Shown here one piece after another: positions 27,697 through 36,626 of a DNA stretch of 64,000 nucleotides (position 1 is the stretch's first letter; each line of letters starts with the position of its first letter). The translations under genes were made by a program, and so were the position numbers. The DNA comes from an uncultured Caulobacterales bacterium (GTDB lineage Bacteria; Pseudomonadota; Alphaproteobacteria; Caulobacterales; Caulobacteraceae). The DNA lies in NCBI GenBank assembly GCA_903837135.1, contig CAILTK010000089.1:124001-188000 (forward strand). The letters run 5' to 3'. The notes under the pieces were generated by a model, which did no database searches, was not told the origin of the DNA, and saw nothing but the letters and a program-made list of their open reading frames with translations.

Positions 27697-28638
27697 ATGC
27701 GGATCATCGACGGGGCCGAGGTCAGGCGAAAGCTCACCTATGAACGCTGCATCCCTCTGGTGCGCGAGGCGATGATCGCCTTCTCCGCCGGACGCACCCA
27801 GCAGCTGCTGCGCTCGATCCTGCAGCTTGGCGAGGGACGGATGTTCGGCGTCATGCCGGGCGGCCTTGGCCCCGACCAGCCGTTCGGGGCCAAGCTGCTC
27901 GGCGTCTATCCCGACAGCCTCTCCACCGGTCGTCCCTCGCACCAGGGAGTGGTGGTGCTGTTCGACCCCGCAACCGGCGCGCCGGCCTGTGTCGCCGACG
28001 CCACCGAGGTCACGGCCATCCGCACCGCCGCCGCCAGCGCCGTGGCCACCGACGTGCTCGCCCGCGCCGACGCGCACCGGCTGGCCCTGCTCGGCTATGG
28101 CGAGCAGGCGGTCACCCACGCCCGGGCGATGACGCGCGTGCGCACCCTGTCGTCGATCACGGTGTGGGGGCGCTCGCCCGAACGCGCCGCGGCCTTCGCC
28201 GCCAGGATGTCGGCGGAGCTGGGCCTGCCGGTCGTCGCGGCGCCGAGCGCGGAGGCGGCCGTCGCGGAGGCGGACATCGTCTGCACCCTCACCGCTTCCG
28301 CCGAGCCGATCCTGGAGGGCCGCTCGGTGCGGCCGGGGACGCATGTGAACCTGGTCGGCTCGAGCTTCGCGGGGCCGGTGGAGGCTGACAACGACCTCGT
28401 GGTCCACAGCCGCTTCATCGCCGACAGCCGCGAAGGCGTGCTCGCCCAGGGCGCGGAGTTCCTGCGCGCCAAGGCGGCGGGGCTGATCGACGACAGCCAT
28501 CTGGTCGCCGAGATCGGCGAGGTGCTGGCCGGCACGGTCGAGGGCCGCCAGTCGCCTGAACAGGTCACCGTCTACAAATCCCTCGGCCACATCGTCCAGG
28601 ACCTCGCCGCCGTCGCCGCCCTGTGGCGGGAGGAGTAG
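27697..28638 (+). CDS. Ornithine cyclodeaminase / mu-crystallin family protein
   Basis: FGAKLLGVYPDSLSTGRPSHQGVVVLFDPATGAPACVADATEVTAIRTAAASAVATDVLAR...LLGYGEQAVTHARAM. Confidence 0.88.
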   Translation: MRIIDGAEVRRKLTYERCIPLVREAMIAFSAGRTQQLLRSILQLGEGRMFGVMPGGLGPDQPFGAKLLGVYPDSLSTGRPSHQGVVVLFDPATGAPACVADATEVTAIRTAAASAVATDVLARADAHRLALLGYGEQAVTHARAMTRVRTLSSITVWGRSPERAAAFAARMSAELGLPVVAAPSAEAAVAEADIVCTLTASAEPILEGRSVRPGTHVNLVGSSFAGPVEADNDLVVHSRFIADSREGVLAQGAEFLRAKAAGLIDDSHLVAEIGEVLAGTVEGRQSPEQVTVYKSLGHIVQDLAAVAALWREE

Positions 28639-28740
28639 GCGGCGAGGTGGCTGCGTCGCCATCTTTACCGCTTTGCTCCCCGACACCACGTCGCGCGTTC
28701 AGCGGGGCGCCCCTGAACCCGCGGCACGAGGAACGCCCCT

Positions 28741-30183
28741 TTGCCCAAGGATGACGCCCCGCCGCAGAACGATCCGTCGGTCGCGGTCAAGCGGATGCTG
28801 CCCTGGCTGGTGGCGGTGGCCTTCTTCATGGAGTCGCTCGACACCACCATCCTGAACACGGCGACGCCGGTGATGTCGCACGCCCTCGGCGTCAGCGTGC
28901 TCAGCATGAAGTCGGTGCTGGCCAGCTACACCTTGAGCCTGGCGGTGTTCATCCCGATCAGCGGCTGGATGGCCGACCGGTTCGGCACCCGCCGGGTGTT
29001 CGCCGCGGCGATCGGCGTGTTCACCCTGGGATCGCTCTTGTGCGGCCTCGCCCCCGACATCCACCTGATGGTCGCCTGCCGTATCCTGCAGGGCCTTGGC
29101 GGCGCGATGATGGTGCCGGTGGGCCGGCTGACCCTGGTGCGCACCTTCCCGAAGTCCGAGCTCGTTCGGGCGATGAGCTTCGTCGCCATCCCCGGGCTGA
29201 TCGGGCCGATGCTGGGCCCGCTCGCGGGCGGCCTGATCGTCGGCTACCTGCACTGGCGGATGATCTTCTTCCTCAACATCCCGATCGGCGCCGCCGGCCT
29301 CGTCCTCGTCTACCTGCACCTGCCCGACTATCGCGGCGCGGCCAGCAAGCCGCTCGACCTGCTGGGCCTGATCCTGTTCGGCTCGGGGATCGCCCTGCTG
29401 TCCTATGTGCTGGAGATCTTCGGCGAGCACACCCTGCGCCCGGCCGAGGTGCTCGGCCTTCTGGCCCTCTCGCTGGTGCTGATCTTCGGCTACGGCCTGC
29501 ATGCGCTGAAGGCGCCCTATCCGCTGCTGCAGCTCGGCCTGTTCCGGATCCGCACCTTCGCGGCGGCGGTCAGCGGCAGCTTCGTCACCCGGCTCGGCAT
29601 CGGCGGGGCGCCGTTCCTGTTGCCGCTGCTCTACCAGGTCGGTCTCGGTCTCAGTCCGATCCAGTCTGGGCTCCTGATCATGCCGCAGGCGGCCGCGGCG
29701 ATGAGCACCAAGTTCCTGATGCCGACGCTGCTGGCGCGGCTCGGCTATCGCACCGTGCTGGTCTCCAACACCGTGATCCTCGGGCTGTTGCTGATGCTGT
29801 TCGCCACGATAGGGCCGGGGACGCCGATCTGGCTGATCGTGCTGCAGGCCCTCGCCTACGGCGCCCTGACCTCGACCCAGTACACCAGCATGAACACCCT
29901 GGTGTACGCCGACGTCCCTCAGCCCGACGCCAGCAGCGCCAGCTCCATCGCCAGCACCCTGCAGCAGCTGTCGATCAGCTTCGGCGTGGCCGCGGCGGGG
30001 CTGACCACGGTGTTCTTCGTGCCGCAGTCCGGGCGGCCCAGCACCGGCGCCATCACCGGCGGCCTGCACGAGGCCTTCCTGGTGCTCGGCGCCTTCACCA
30101 TGCTGTCGACCCTGGTGTTCGTCCGGCTGAAGCGAGACGACGGCGCCGACGAGACCCGGCAGAAGGACATCCACCTGGGTTAG
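28741..30183 (+). CDS. MFS transporter, DHA2 (EmrB/QacA-like) family; TTG start
   Basis: LVAVAFFMESLDTTILNTATPVMSHALGVSV...YTLSLAVFIPISGWMADRFGTRRVF. Confidence 0.9.
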   Translation: MPKDDAPPQNDPSVAVKRMLPWLVAVAFFMESLDTTILNTATPVMSHALGVSVLSMKSVLASYTLSLAVFIPISGWMADRFGTRRVFAAAIGVFTLGSLLCGLAPDIHLMVACRILQGLGGAMMVPVGRLTLVRTFPKSELVRAMSFVAIPGLIGPMLGPLAGGLIVGYLHWRMIFFLNIPIGAAGLVLVYLHLPDYRGAASKPLDLLGLILFGSGIALLSYVLEIFGEHTLRPAEVLGLLALSLVLIFGYGLHALKAPYPLLQLGLFRIRTFAAAVSGSFVTRLGIGGAPFLLPLLYQVGLGLSPIQSGLLIMPQAAAAMSTKFLMPTLLARLGYRTVLVSNTVILGLLLMLFATIGPGTPIWLIVLQALAYGALTSTQYTSMNTLVYADVPQPDASSASSIASTLQQLSISFGVAAAGLTTVFFVPQSGRPSTGAITGGLHEAFLVLGAFTMLSTLVFVRLKRDDGADETRQKDIHLG

Positions 30184-30262
30184 GCGAGGCCGGCCGCTTG
30201 ATAGAAATGCTGGGCCTTGGACCGGTATATCTCGATTGCCGTGACAACCGCACTTCGATTTC

Positions 30263-30283
30263 GTCCCCAGAATTGCTGGGGAC
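30263..30283. promoter_or_regulatory. Perfect 8-bp inverted repeat GTCCCCAG-N5-CTGGGGAC immediately upstream of porin start
   Basis: gtccccagaattgctggggac ends 6 nt before ATG of porin gene. Confidence 0.4.
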
Positions 30284-30289
30284 ACTCCG

Positions 30290-31915
30290 ATGCCTGTTTC
30301 ATCTCGACGCCTGCTCGCCTTCGCCGCGACTTCGGCATTGGCCGGCCTGGGCGGCGCGCCGGCCTTCGCACAGGCGGCTGCGCCGCCGGCGGATCTGCAG
30401 GCGCAGGTGCGGCAGCTGACCGCCCTGGTGCAGTCCCTGGCCGAGAGGGACCAGGCGCAGATCCAGGCCCTGCAGGCTCAGGTCAAGCTGCTGCAGGCGC
30501 AGGTCGACGCCCAGAGCGCGGTCCAGACCACCGCTGTCCAGACGTCGGCGGCCCAGTCCGCCGCGCCGCGCGTGGCGCAGAACGCCGCCGGGCCGTTCAC
30601 GGTCGCCGGCGCCGGGCGGACCGCGGCAGACCCGCAGATCGCCACCCCGCGCGTCGAGCAGAACGCCACCCACCATTTCGTCCTGCGCAGCGATGACGGC
30701 CAGTACTCGATCGGCTTCGCCGGCGTGGTGCAGTTCGACGCCGGCGAATACCTCGGCTTCCGTCCCGCGTCCAAGGTGGTGGGGCCGCAGGCCTTGTCGG
30801 ACGGGATCAACGCCCGTCGCGCCCGCTTCGGCATTTCGGGGACCGCGGCCGGTGGGTGGAGCTACGCCTTCATCTACGACGGCGGCAACTCGCAGGACAC
30901 GGCGGCCAAGGGGATCGAGACGGCGCAGATCGTCTATGGCGGCATCAAGGGCGTCGCGCTCGAAGTCGGCTATTCCAACACCTTCTTCACCCTCGACCAG
31001 TCCACCAGCTCCAACGACACCCTGTTCCTCGAACGCGCCACGCCGTCCAACATCGCCACCAACTTCAACGCCGGCGACGCCCGCTCCAACGCCGGAGTGC
31101 GCTTCTTCGGCGATCGATACTGGGTCGGCGGCTATCTGACCGGGCCGGCCAGCGGCGACTCCCACACCACCACCGGCGAGCGGTTCGGCGCCTTCGAGCG
31201 TGCGGCCTTCCAGGTGCTGAAGGGCAAGGACTATTCGCTGCACCTCGGCGTCGGCTACGACCAGCTGATCCGGGCGCCGAACGCCGGCAATGGCACGCCC
31301 AACACCCTGTCGCTCAGCGACCAGCCCGAACTCAGGATCGACCCGACCACCTTCGCCAACACCGGCGCGCTCGGCACGGCCAAGAACCCCGTCACCGGGG
31401 GATCGGTGATCGACCTCGAAACCGCCGCCACCTGGAAGGGATGGATCTGGCAGGGCGAATATTATCACTACGAGGTCGATCGGCAGGGTCTTCGCCACAA
31501 CAGCTTCGACGGCGAATACGGCCAGATCGCCTACACCCTCACCGGCGAGACCCACCGCTACAATCCGCAGGCGGGCTCCTATTTCCGCATCTACCCGACC
31601 CACCCGTTCTCGTGGCGCGACGGCCAGTGGGGCGCCTGGGAGCTCGCCGCGCGCGTCAGCTACATCGACCTCAACAGCAACTTCCTGTCCGGCGCCTCGA
31701 TCGCCGCCCAGCCGGCGGCGATCGACGGCGGCAAGCAGCGCGCCTACACCCTGGGCCTGAACTGGTATCCCAACGACCTGATCCGGCTCGAGCTCGATTA
31801 CAACCACCTGGACTACGCCAAGTCGAACGGCGCGGCGGTGACCGGCGCCGCGCTCGGCGTCCCGGTGGGCGCGCGCTTCAACGCGGTATCCCTGCGCAGC
31901 CAGGTGGTGTTCTAG
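30290..31915 (+). CDS. OprO/OprP-type (phosphate-selective porin family) outer membrane porin
   Basis: Signal peptide, N-terminal coiled coil DLQAQVRQLTALVQSLAERDQAQIQALQAQVKLLQAQVDAQ, then beta-barrel with R..RFGISGTAAGGWSYAFIYDGGN; C-terminal ...LRSQVVF. Confidence 0.85.
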   Translation: MPVSSRRLLAFAATSALAGLGGAPAFAQAAAPPADLQAQVRQLTALVQSLAERDQAQIQALQAQVKLLQAQVDAQSAVQTTAVQTSAAQSAAPRVAQNAAGPFTVAGAGRTAADPQIATPRVEQNATHHFVLRSDDGQYSIGFAGVVQFDAGEYLGFRPASKVVGPQALSDGINARRARFGISGTAAGGWSYAFIYDGGNSQDTAAKGIETAQIVYGGIKGVALEVGYSNTFFTLDQSTSSNDTLFLERATPSNIATNFNAGDARSNAGVRFFGDRYWVGGYLTGPASGDSHTTTGERFGAFERAAFQVLKGKDYSLHLGVGYDQLIRAPNAGNGTPNTLSLSDQPELRIDPTTFANTGALGTAKNPVTGGSVIDLETAATWKGWIWQGEYYHYEVDRQGLRHNSFDGEYGQIAYTLTGETHRYNPQAGSYFRIYPTHPFSWRDGQWGAWELAARVSYIDLNSNFLSGASIAAQPAAIDGGKQRAYTLGLNWYPNDLIRLELDYNHLDYAKSNGAAVTGAALGVPVGARFNAVSLRSQVVF

Positions 31916-31949
31916 AACCGCCCTTAAACGGAATCGTTCAGGGGCGGTT
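31916..31949 (+). terminator. Stem-loop after porin (AACCGCCC...GGGCGGTT), possible terminator or part of an intergenic repeat
   Basis: aaccgcccttaaacggaatcgttcaggggcggtttgct directly after porin stop. Confidence 0.5.
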
Positions 31950-31981
31950 TGCTCTAAAGTCTGAAGTTTGGAGCGCCGCTG

Positions 31982-32010
31982 GCGCGAAAACCGGTTCCCA
32001 CTTTTCGCGC
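31982..32010. repeat. Alphaproteobacterial intergenic repeat (GCGCGAAAACCGGTTCCCACTTTTCGCGC)
   Basis: Imperfect palindrome gcgcgaaaaccggttcccacttttcgcgc, a form recurrent in alphaproteobacterial intergenic regions. Confidence 0.7.
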
Positions 32011-32043
32011 GGTCTCTGGGGGCGCGGCCCTACGCTGGGCCGG

Positions 32044-34116
32044 TCATAGAGGCCGGTCTCCGCGCCCGGCGTCCTCGTCGCCGACGCGCTCCAGCCAGGC
32101 CTCGCGCCAGAACAGCGGATTGGCGCGCGGGCAGTTGCGCGTGCAGCGGCCCTGGCAGTCGACGCCGTCGAGCGTCACGGTGGAGGTGAGCCGCACCATC
32201 CGGCCGGTCTCCTCGTGGATCATCCGATCGACCCGTCGCGCGACCGTGTGGATACGCCCCGCGTGCCCGGTCATCTCCGGTTCGAAGGTCATGCCGCGGT
32301 TGCGGCCATGGGCGTTCAGCGTGGCGGCGATACGCCGGGGGGGCTTGACCCGAACGATTTCGCCGGGCTCGAGGTCGAGCCGGTCGATGACCTTGCCGTT
32401 CCGGCCCTTGAGGCTGCCGATCTCGCCGCGGCCGATCAGCGCCAGCGCCTTGCGGGCGACGGTGCGGCCGACGATTTCGACCAGGCGCGGCGGCTCGAGT
32501 TCGCCCCGCCGCAGGTCGTCGGCCAGGGCGCGCAATCCCGGCGCCGGGCCGGTGACCTTGGCCAGGGCGGTGGATTGGCACAGATAAAGGTCGCCGTCGC
32601 GAACCGCAAAGCCGGCCAGCCGCCGCAGCGCCTCGGCCTCGGCTGCGGGATCCGGCGCGGGCCCGTCCTCGTCCTCGGGAGCCAGCCAGGCTTCGTTCCA
32701 GAACAGGGCGCAGCCGCGCTGACAGCCGTCGTGGGCGGTCCCGTCGCAGCGCGCGTCGTCGAGGAAGACGGTCAGGGGCAGGGCGCGCAGGCCCAGGCCC
32801 TCGACGCAGGTCTGGTCGGCGCGCCGGCGGACGGTCAGGATCTGGCCGATGAAGGGGATCATCTCCGGCATGAACGGCATGCCGCCGAGCCGGCCCGCCG
32901 GGTCGAGGGTCGAGAGGATCTCGACCGCACTCTTCACCCGCACGGCGTCGTGGCGCAGCGGTCCGGGCGGGGAGGCGGATGCGGGCCGGCTGCGGAGCAG
33001 GCGCCTGGCGTGGCGGGCCTGGCGGTACAGCCGCCAGGGCAGGGACGTCTCGACGGACGTTCGACGGATCCGTTCGGCGGCGGCGAGCGCCCGGCGGTCG
33101 ACCTCGGCCTTGGCGGCGTCGGTGTAGAAGCCGGCGATCACCGACGCCTCGATGTTCGGACGCTCGAGCCAGGCGGGAAGGCGAACCAGGAGCTGGCGAA
33201 TGTCGGTGAGCAGCCGGGTCACGCCGAAGGCGGTCGACGGGCAGGAGGTCTGGAAGGCGTCGCCGATCACCACCAGGCCGGGACGCTCTGGCCGCACCAG
33301 CCGGTGCAGATGGGTGACGCGGATGTCGGCGGGCCCCACCTCGCGGGCGCCCGCCAGGTGGCGCTTCAGGCCCGGCGCGATCTCCAGCAGCGCCTGCAGC
33401 GGCGCGCGTCGCGCGTGCCGGACCCAGGGATCGGAGGGATCGTGATAGGTGAACAGATTGACCCGCGTGGCCCCGTCCATCGGGAAGAAGCTGGCGTAGC
33501 CGACCCGGTCGCCGGCCCGCTCGCCGAAGTGGACCCGGTCGTTGAACGGCAGCGGGGCGCCGGCCGCGGTCACCAGGCTGAAGCCGACGCAGATCGAGTG
33601 CCCTTCGCGCAGGACCTGGCGCTCGAGCCCGAGGCGCGAGATCAGCGCCGGACTGGAGCCCGAGGCGATCACCGCCAGGCGCGCCCGGGCCAGCTCGCCG
33701 TCCGGTCCGATCAGCCGCTGCAGCCCGCCGTCCCCCGACACGTCGAGCACGCGATCCGCCACGAAGCGGACGCCGGGCGGCCAGGCGGCGCGCACGGCGT
33801 TGACCATCGCCTCATAGCGGAAGCCGTTCTTGTGCAGGCCGCCGTCCCCGGGAAAGGCGGCGTTGAGCACGTCGGCGACGCCGAGCGCCTCCAGGAGCGC
33901 GATCTGCGCGGGGCTGACCTTCTCGCAACGGAAATCGGTCCGGTGCTCTGGATGCAGGTCGACGATGACGACGCTCACGCCGCGCCGCGCCAGAATCAGC
34001 GCCAGAAGCGAACCGCACAGGCCGGCGCCGACGATGCCCACGTCGGCCACGGGCGGCCGCGCCGCCACGCCTTGGCGATGCGCCGCATTCCCATCGATGA
34101 CCGCCGTGTTCGCCAT
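32044..34116 (-). CDS. FAD-dependent oxidoreductase (aromatic-monooxygenase fold) fused to a Cys-containing uncharacterised C-terminal region with two related domains
   Basis: N-term VADVGIVGAGLCGSLLALILARRGVSVVIVD (Rossmann GxGxxG) and RPGLVVIGDAFQTSCPSTAFGVTRLLTD (second FAD motif); C-term repeats GGMPFMPEM...RCDGTAHDGCQRGCALFWNEAWL and RGMTFEPEM...DCQGRCTRNCPRANPLFWREAWL; start at internal Met MANTAVID. Confidence 0.8.
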   Translation of the reverse strand: MANTAVIDGNAAHRQGVAARPPVADVGIVGAGLCGSLLALILARRGVSVVIVDLHPEHRTDFRCEKVSPAQIALLEALGVADVLNAAFPGDGGLHKNGFRYEAMVNAVRAAWPPGVRFVADRVLDVSGDGGLQRLIGPDGELARARLAVIASGSSPALISRLGLERQVLREGHSICVGFSLVTAAGAPLPFNDRVHFGERAGDRVGYASFFPMDGATRVNLFTYHDPSDPWVRHARRAPLQALLEIAPGLKRHLAGAREVGPADIRVTHLHRLVRPERPGLVVIGDAFQTSCPSTAFGVTRLLTDIRQLLVRLPAWLERPNIEASVIAGFYTDAAKAEVDRRALAAAERIRRTSVETSLPWRLYRQARHARRLLRSRPASASPPGPLRHDAVRVKSAVEILSTLDPAGRLGGMPFMPEMIPFIGQILTVRRRADQTCVEGLGLRALPLTVFLDDARCDGTAHDGCQRGCALFWNEAWLAPEDEDGPAPDPAAEAEALRRLAGFAVRDGDLYLCQSTALAKVTGPAPGLRALADDLRRGELEPPRLVEIVGRTVARKALALIGRGEIGSLKGRNGKVIDRLDLEPGEIVRVKPPRRIAATLNAHGRNRGMTFEPEMTGHAGRIHTVARRVDRMIHEETGRMVRLTSTVTLDGVDCQGRCTRNCPRANPLFWREAWLERVGDEDAGRGDRPL

Positions 34117-34248
34117 GGACTCCTCCGGATCGCGCCAGTTCGGGACGCGAAGCTGCCGTGGGGGTCGCAATCGCAAGCGCCGGGCCAAGCCACCGGCCCG
34201 GCGAGGGGCCTGGGCCAGACATCACGGAGAAGGGCGCGTCGCTATGAA

Positions 34249-34280
34249 CCGCTCATCCCGGCGAATGCCGGGATGAGCGG
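34249..34280. repeat. Perfect short palindromic repeat CCGCTCATCCCGGC-GAAT-GCCGGGATGAGCGG
   Basis: 14-bp perfect inverted arms, 4-nt loop; related imperfect copy at 21869-21910. Confidence 0.85.
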
Positions 34281-34312
34281 AAGAAGAGAGTCACATCCAG
34301 GAGCGATCGGTC

Positions 34313-36418
34313 TCAGTTGGCGTCGACCGAGTCGGCCGCCGCGCTGGCGGTCTTCTCGGAATCCACGACCGCTCCAGCGGGTGTGCGGCTCCAGCGCTTG
34401 AACCAGCTCATCATGTAGAGCTGGGTCCGCATCCAGTTGGAGGGCTTGGAGCCGGTGCCGTGGTACTCGCCCTCGAACTGCAGGACCCGCGAGGGCACGC
34501 CGCGCACCTTCAGGGCCGAGAAATACTCCTCGGTCTGCGGCATGGGCGTGCGCCGGTCGAGCACGCCGGTCATCAGGAGCGTCGGGGTCGTCACCTGGCC
34601 GACGTACATCAGCGAGGAATGCTCGAGCCAGGGCTTGGGATCTTCCCAGAACGGTTTTTCGAAGAAGCTGTAGGTGAACAGCGGCAGGTCGGTATGGCCC
34701 GCCATGCTCATCCAGTCGATCACCGGGCAGCGCACCGCCGCGGCGGCGAAGCGGTTGGTGTGGCCGATCACCCAGCTCGACAGCACGCCGCCGCCGCTGC
34801 AGCCCGAGACGTAGAGGTGGGTCTGGTCGACGAAGCCCTTCGACACCAGGGTGTCGACCCCGCTCATCAGGTCGTCGTAGTCGGGACCCGGATAGTTATG
34901 GTCGATGCCGTCGACGAAGGCCTGCCCGTAGCTCGTGCTGCCGCGCGGGTTCAGATAGAGCACGACGTAGCCGTTGGCGGCGAAGTTCTGCCACATGTAG
35001 TTGAAGTCGGCGTTGTAGCTGGCGTACGGCCCGCCGTGAATCTCCAGGATCATCGGGTATTTCTTCGACGCGTCGAAGTCGGGCGGGGTGATGTACCAGC
35101 CCTCCACATGGGCCCCGCCGGACGAGGTCCAGGACAAGGGCTGGGTGTGGCCGAGGGTCTTGCCGTTCAGCCATGAGGCGTTGATGTGGGTGAGGGTGGT
35201 CACCGCGTCCGGCTTGCCGAGGTCATAGCGCGCGACCTCGGCCGGATGGTCGGGGTCCGAAAGGGCGCCCGCCGCGACGCCGCTCTTCGACAGGGAATCC
35301 AGCGACAGCACGTGGGCGCCGTGGGTGAGGGTCTTCACCCCGCCCTTCAGCGAGGCGAAGTCCACATTGCGCGATCCGTGATCGTCGGCGTCGAAGTAGA
35401 GGCCCGAGCCGTCCGGCGCCCAGCGCACGTTGATGGGATCGTGATCGAAGCCGTCCGACAGCTTGCGGATCTCGCCGCCGCCGATCGGAACCACATAGAG
35501 ATCGGAGTCCGTGTGGGTCCGCTTGCCTTCCGGATAGCCGGTGAAAGCCACGGTCCTTCCGTCCGGCGACACCGACGGCTGGGTCCAGGCGCCCTTGGTC
35601 GCCACCAGCTCACGCAGGGCGCCCGAGGTCACGTCCACCGCCAGAATCTGGCCCCGCTGATAACTCACGTCGTTGTCGAAGTCGCGCGCGCCCTGGAAGA
35701 CGATGGTCCGGGAATCCGGGGTCCAGTCGAAGGTCACCGGGCCGCGCAGTTCGCCGGCCCCGACGCTCCAGGTCCCGTGCGTGAGCTGGCGCGCGGCGCC
35801 GCCGTCGGCGGGGACCACGAACAGGTGGGTGCGGCCGTCGCCGAGGAAGCCGACCTGGTCCTGCCGATAGTGCAGGCTCTGGACGATGCGCGGGGCGGCG
35901 GTCCACTTGGCGTCCTTGGGCGCGGCGGGAAGCGAGATGCTCCACTTCGGCGCCTCGGGCGTGAACATGGAGAAGGCGATTTGCTTGCCGTCCGGCGACC
36001 AGCGCGCGTCGGCGATCTTGTCCACCGCCCGCGTCACCTGCGTGGCCGGGCCGTCGATGTCGATCCAGCGCACGAACACCTGCGGCTTGCCCTCGGCCTC
36101 GGCCACATAGAGGATCCGCTGGCCGTCGGCGGCCCAGCGCGCGCCGCCGCCGCGCACGAGGAAACGGTTCTGCGAGCCGTCGGCGTTCATGATCCACAGG
36201 GACGGCTCCCACTTGTCCTCGAGCCGGTTCACCTGCTGGCGGGTGTAGATGATGCGCTTGCCGTCGGGCGAGATCTGCGCGTCGCCGATCCGCTCGAGAT
36301 CGAGGTAGTGTTCGGTGGTCAGCTTTGTCTGCGACGGCTTTTCCTGCGCATACACCCCGCCCACCGCCGCCACGCCGACCATCAGCGCCGCCGCGAACCC
36401 AAGTCCGGATCTGTTCAT
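34313..36418 (-). CDS. S9 family peptidase (acylaminoacyl/dipeptidyl peptidase)
   Basis: Signal peptide MNRSGLGFAAALMVGVAAVGGVYAQ; WD40-like SPDGKRIIYTRQ repeats; catalytic region LYVSGCSGGGVLSSWVIGHTNRFAAAAVRCPVIDW; LEIHGGPYASY. Confidence 0.9.
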   Translation of the reverse strand: MNRSGLGFAAALMVGVAAVGGVYAQEKPSQTKLTTEHYLDLERIGDAQISPDGKRIIYTRQQVNRLEDKWEPSLWIMNADGSQNRFLVRGGGARWAADGQRILYVAEAEGKPQVFVRWIDIDGPATQVTRAVDKIADARWSPDGKQIAFSMFTPEAPKWSISLPAAPKDAKWTAAPRIVQSLHYRQDQVGFLGDGRTHLFVVPADGGAARQLTHGTWSVGAGELRGPVTFDWTPDSRTIVFQGARDFDNDVSYQRGQILAVDVTSGALRELVATKGAWTQPSVSPDGRTVAFTGYPEGKRTHTDSDLYVVPIGGGEIRKLSDGFDHDPINVRWAPDGSGLYFDADDHGSRNVDFASLKGGVKTLTHGAHVLSLDSLSKSGVAAGALSDPDHPAEVARYDLGKPDAVTTLTHINASWLNGKTLGHTQPLSWTSSGGAHVEGWYITPPDFDASKKYPMILEIHGGPYASYNADFNYMWQNFAANGYVVLYLNPRGSTSYGQAFVDGIDHNYPGPDYDDLMSGVDTLVSKGFVDQTHLYVSGCSGGGVLSSWVIGHTNRFAAAAVRCPVIDWMSMAGHTDLPLFTYSFFEKPFWEDPKPWLEHSSLMYVGQVTTPTLLMTGVLDRRTPMPQTEEYFSALKVRGVPSRVLQFEGEYHGTGSKPSNWMRTQLYMMSWFKRWSRTPAGAVVDSEKTASAAADSVDAN

Positions 36419-36626
36419 CAAAGCCCCGCCCCCTGCGACTTCGAGCAGCCCTGGCTTTTTTGCGCCGCTACCCGCGGCCGCCATCCTGCCCAAAGAGGTT
36501 TATGGGTCGAATTTCCGCCCGGCGATACCACCCGATCGGCGGGGGGCGCCCCTCGCCGCCGCCAGTGCATCTGCTTCCAGATAACCGCTCATCCCCGCGG
36601 AAGGCGGAGCGGAGATCAGCTCGACC

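Noticed and set aside
32044-34116. Calling the FAD protein a flavin-dependent halogenase
   Set aside because: The Rossmann and second FAD motifs are clear, but I could not identify the halogenase WxWxIP motif in the translation.
32215-34401. 728-aa plus-strand ORF
   Set aside because: Antisense to the FAD fusion gene; no recognisable motifs.
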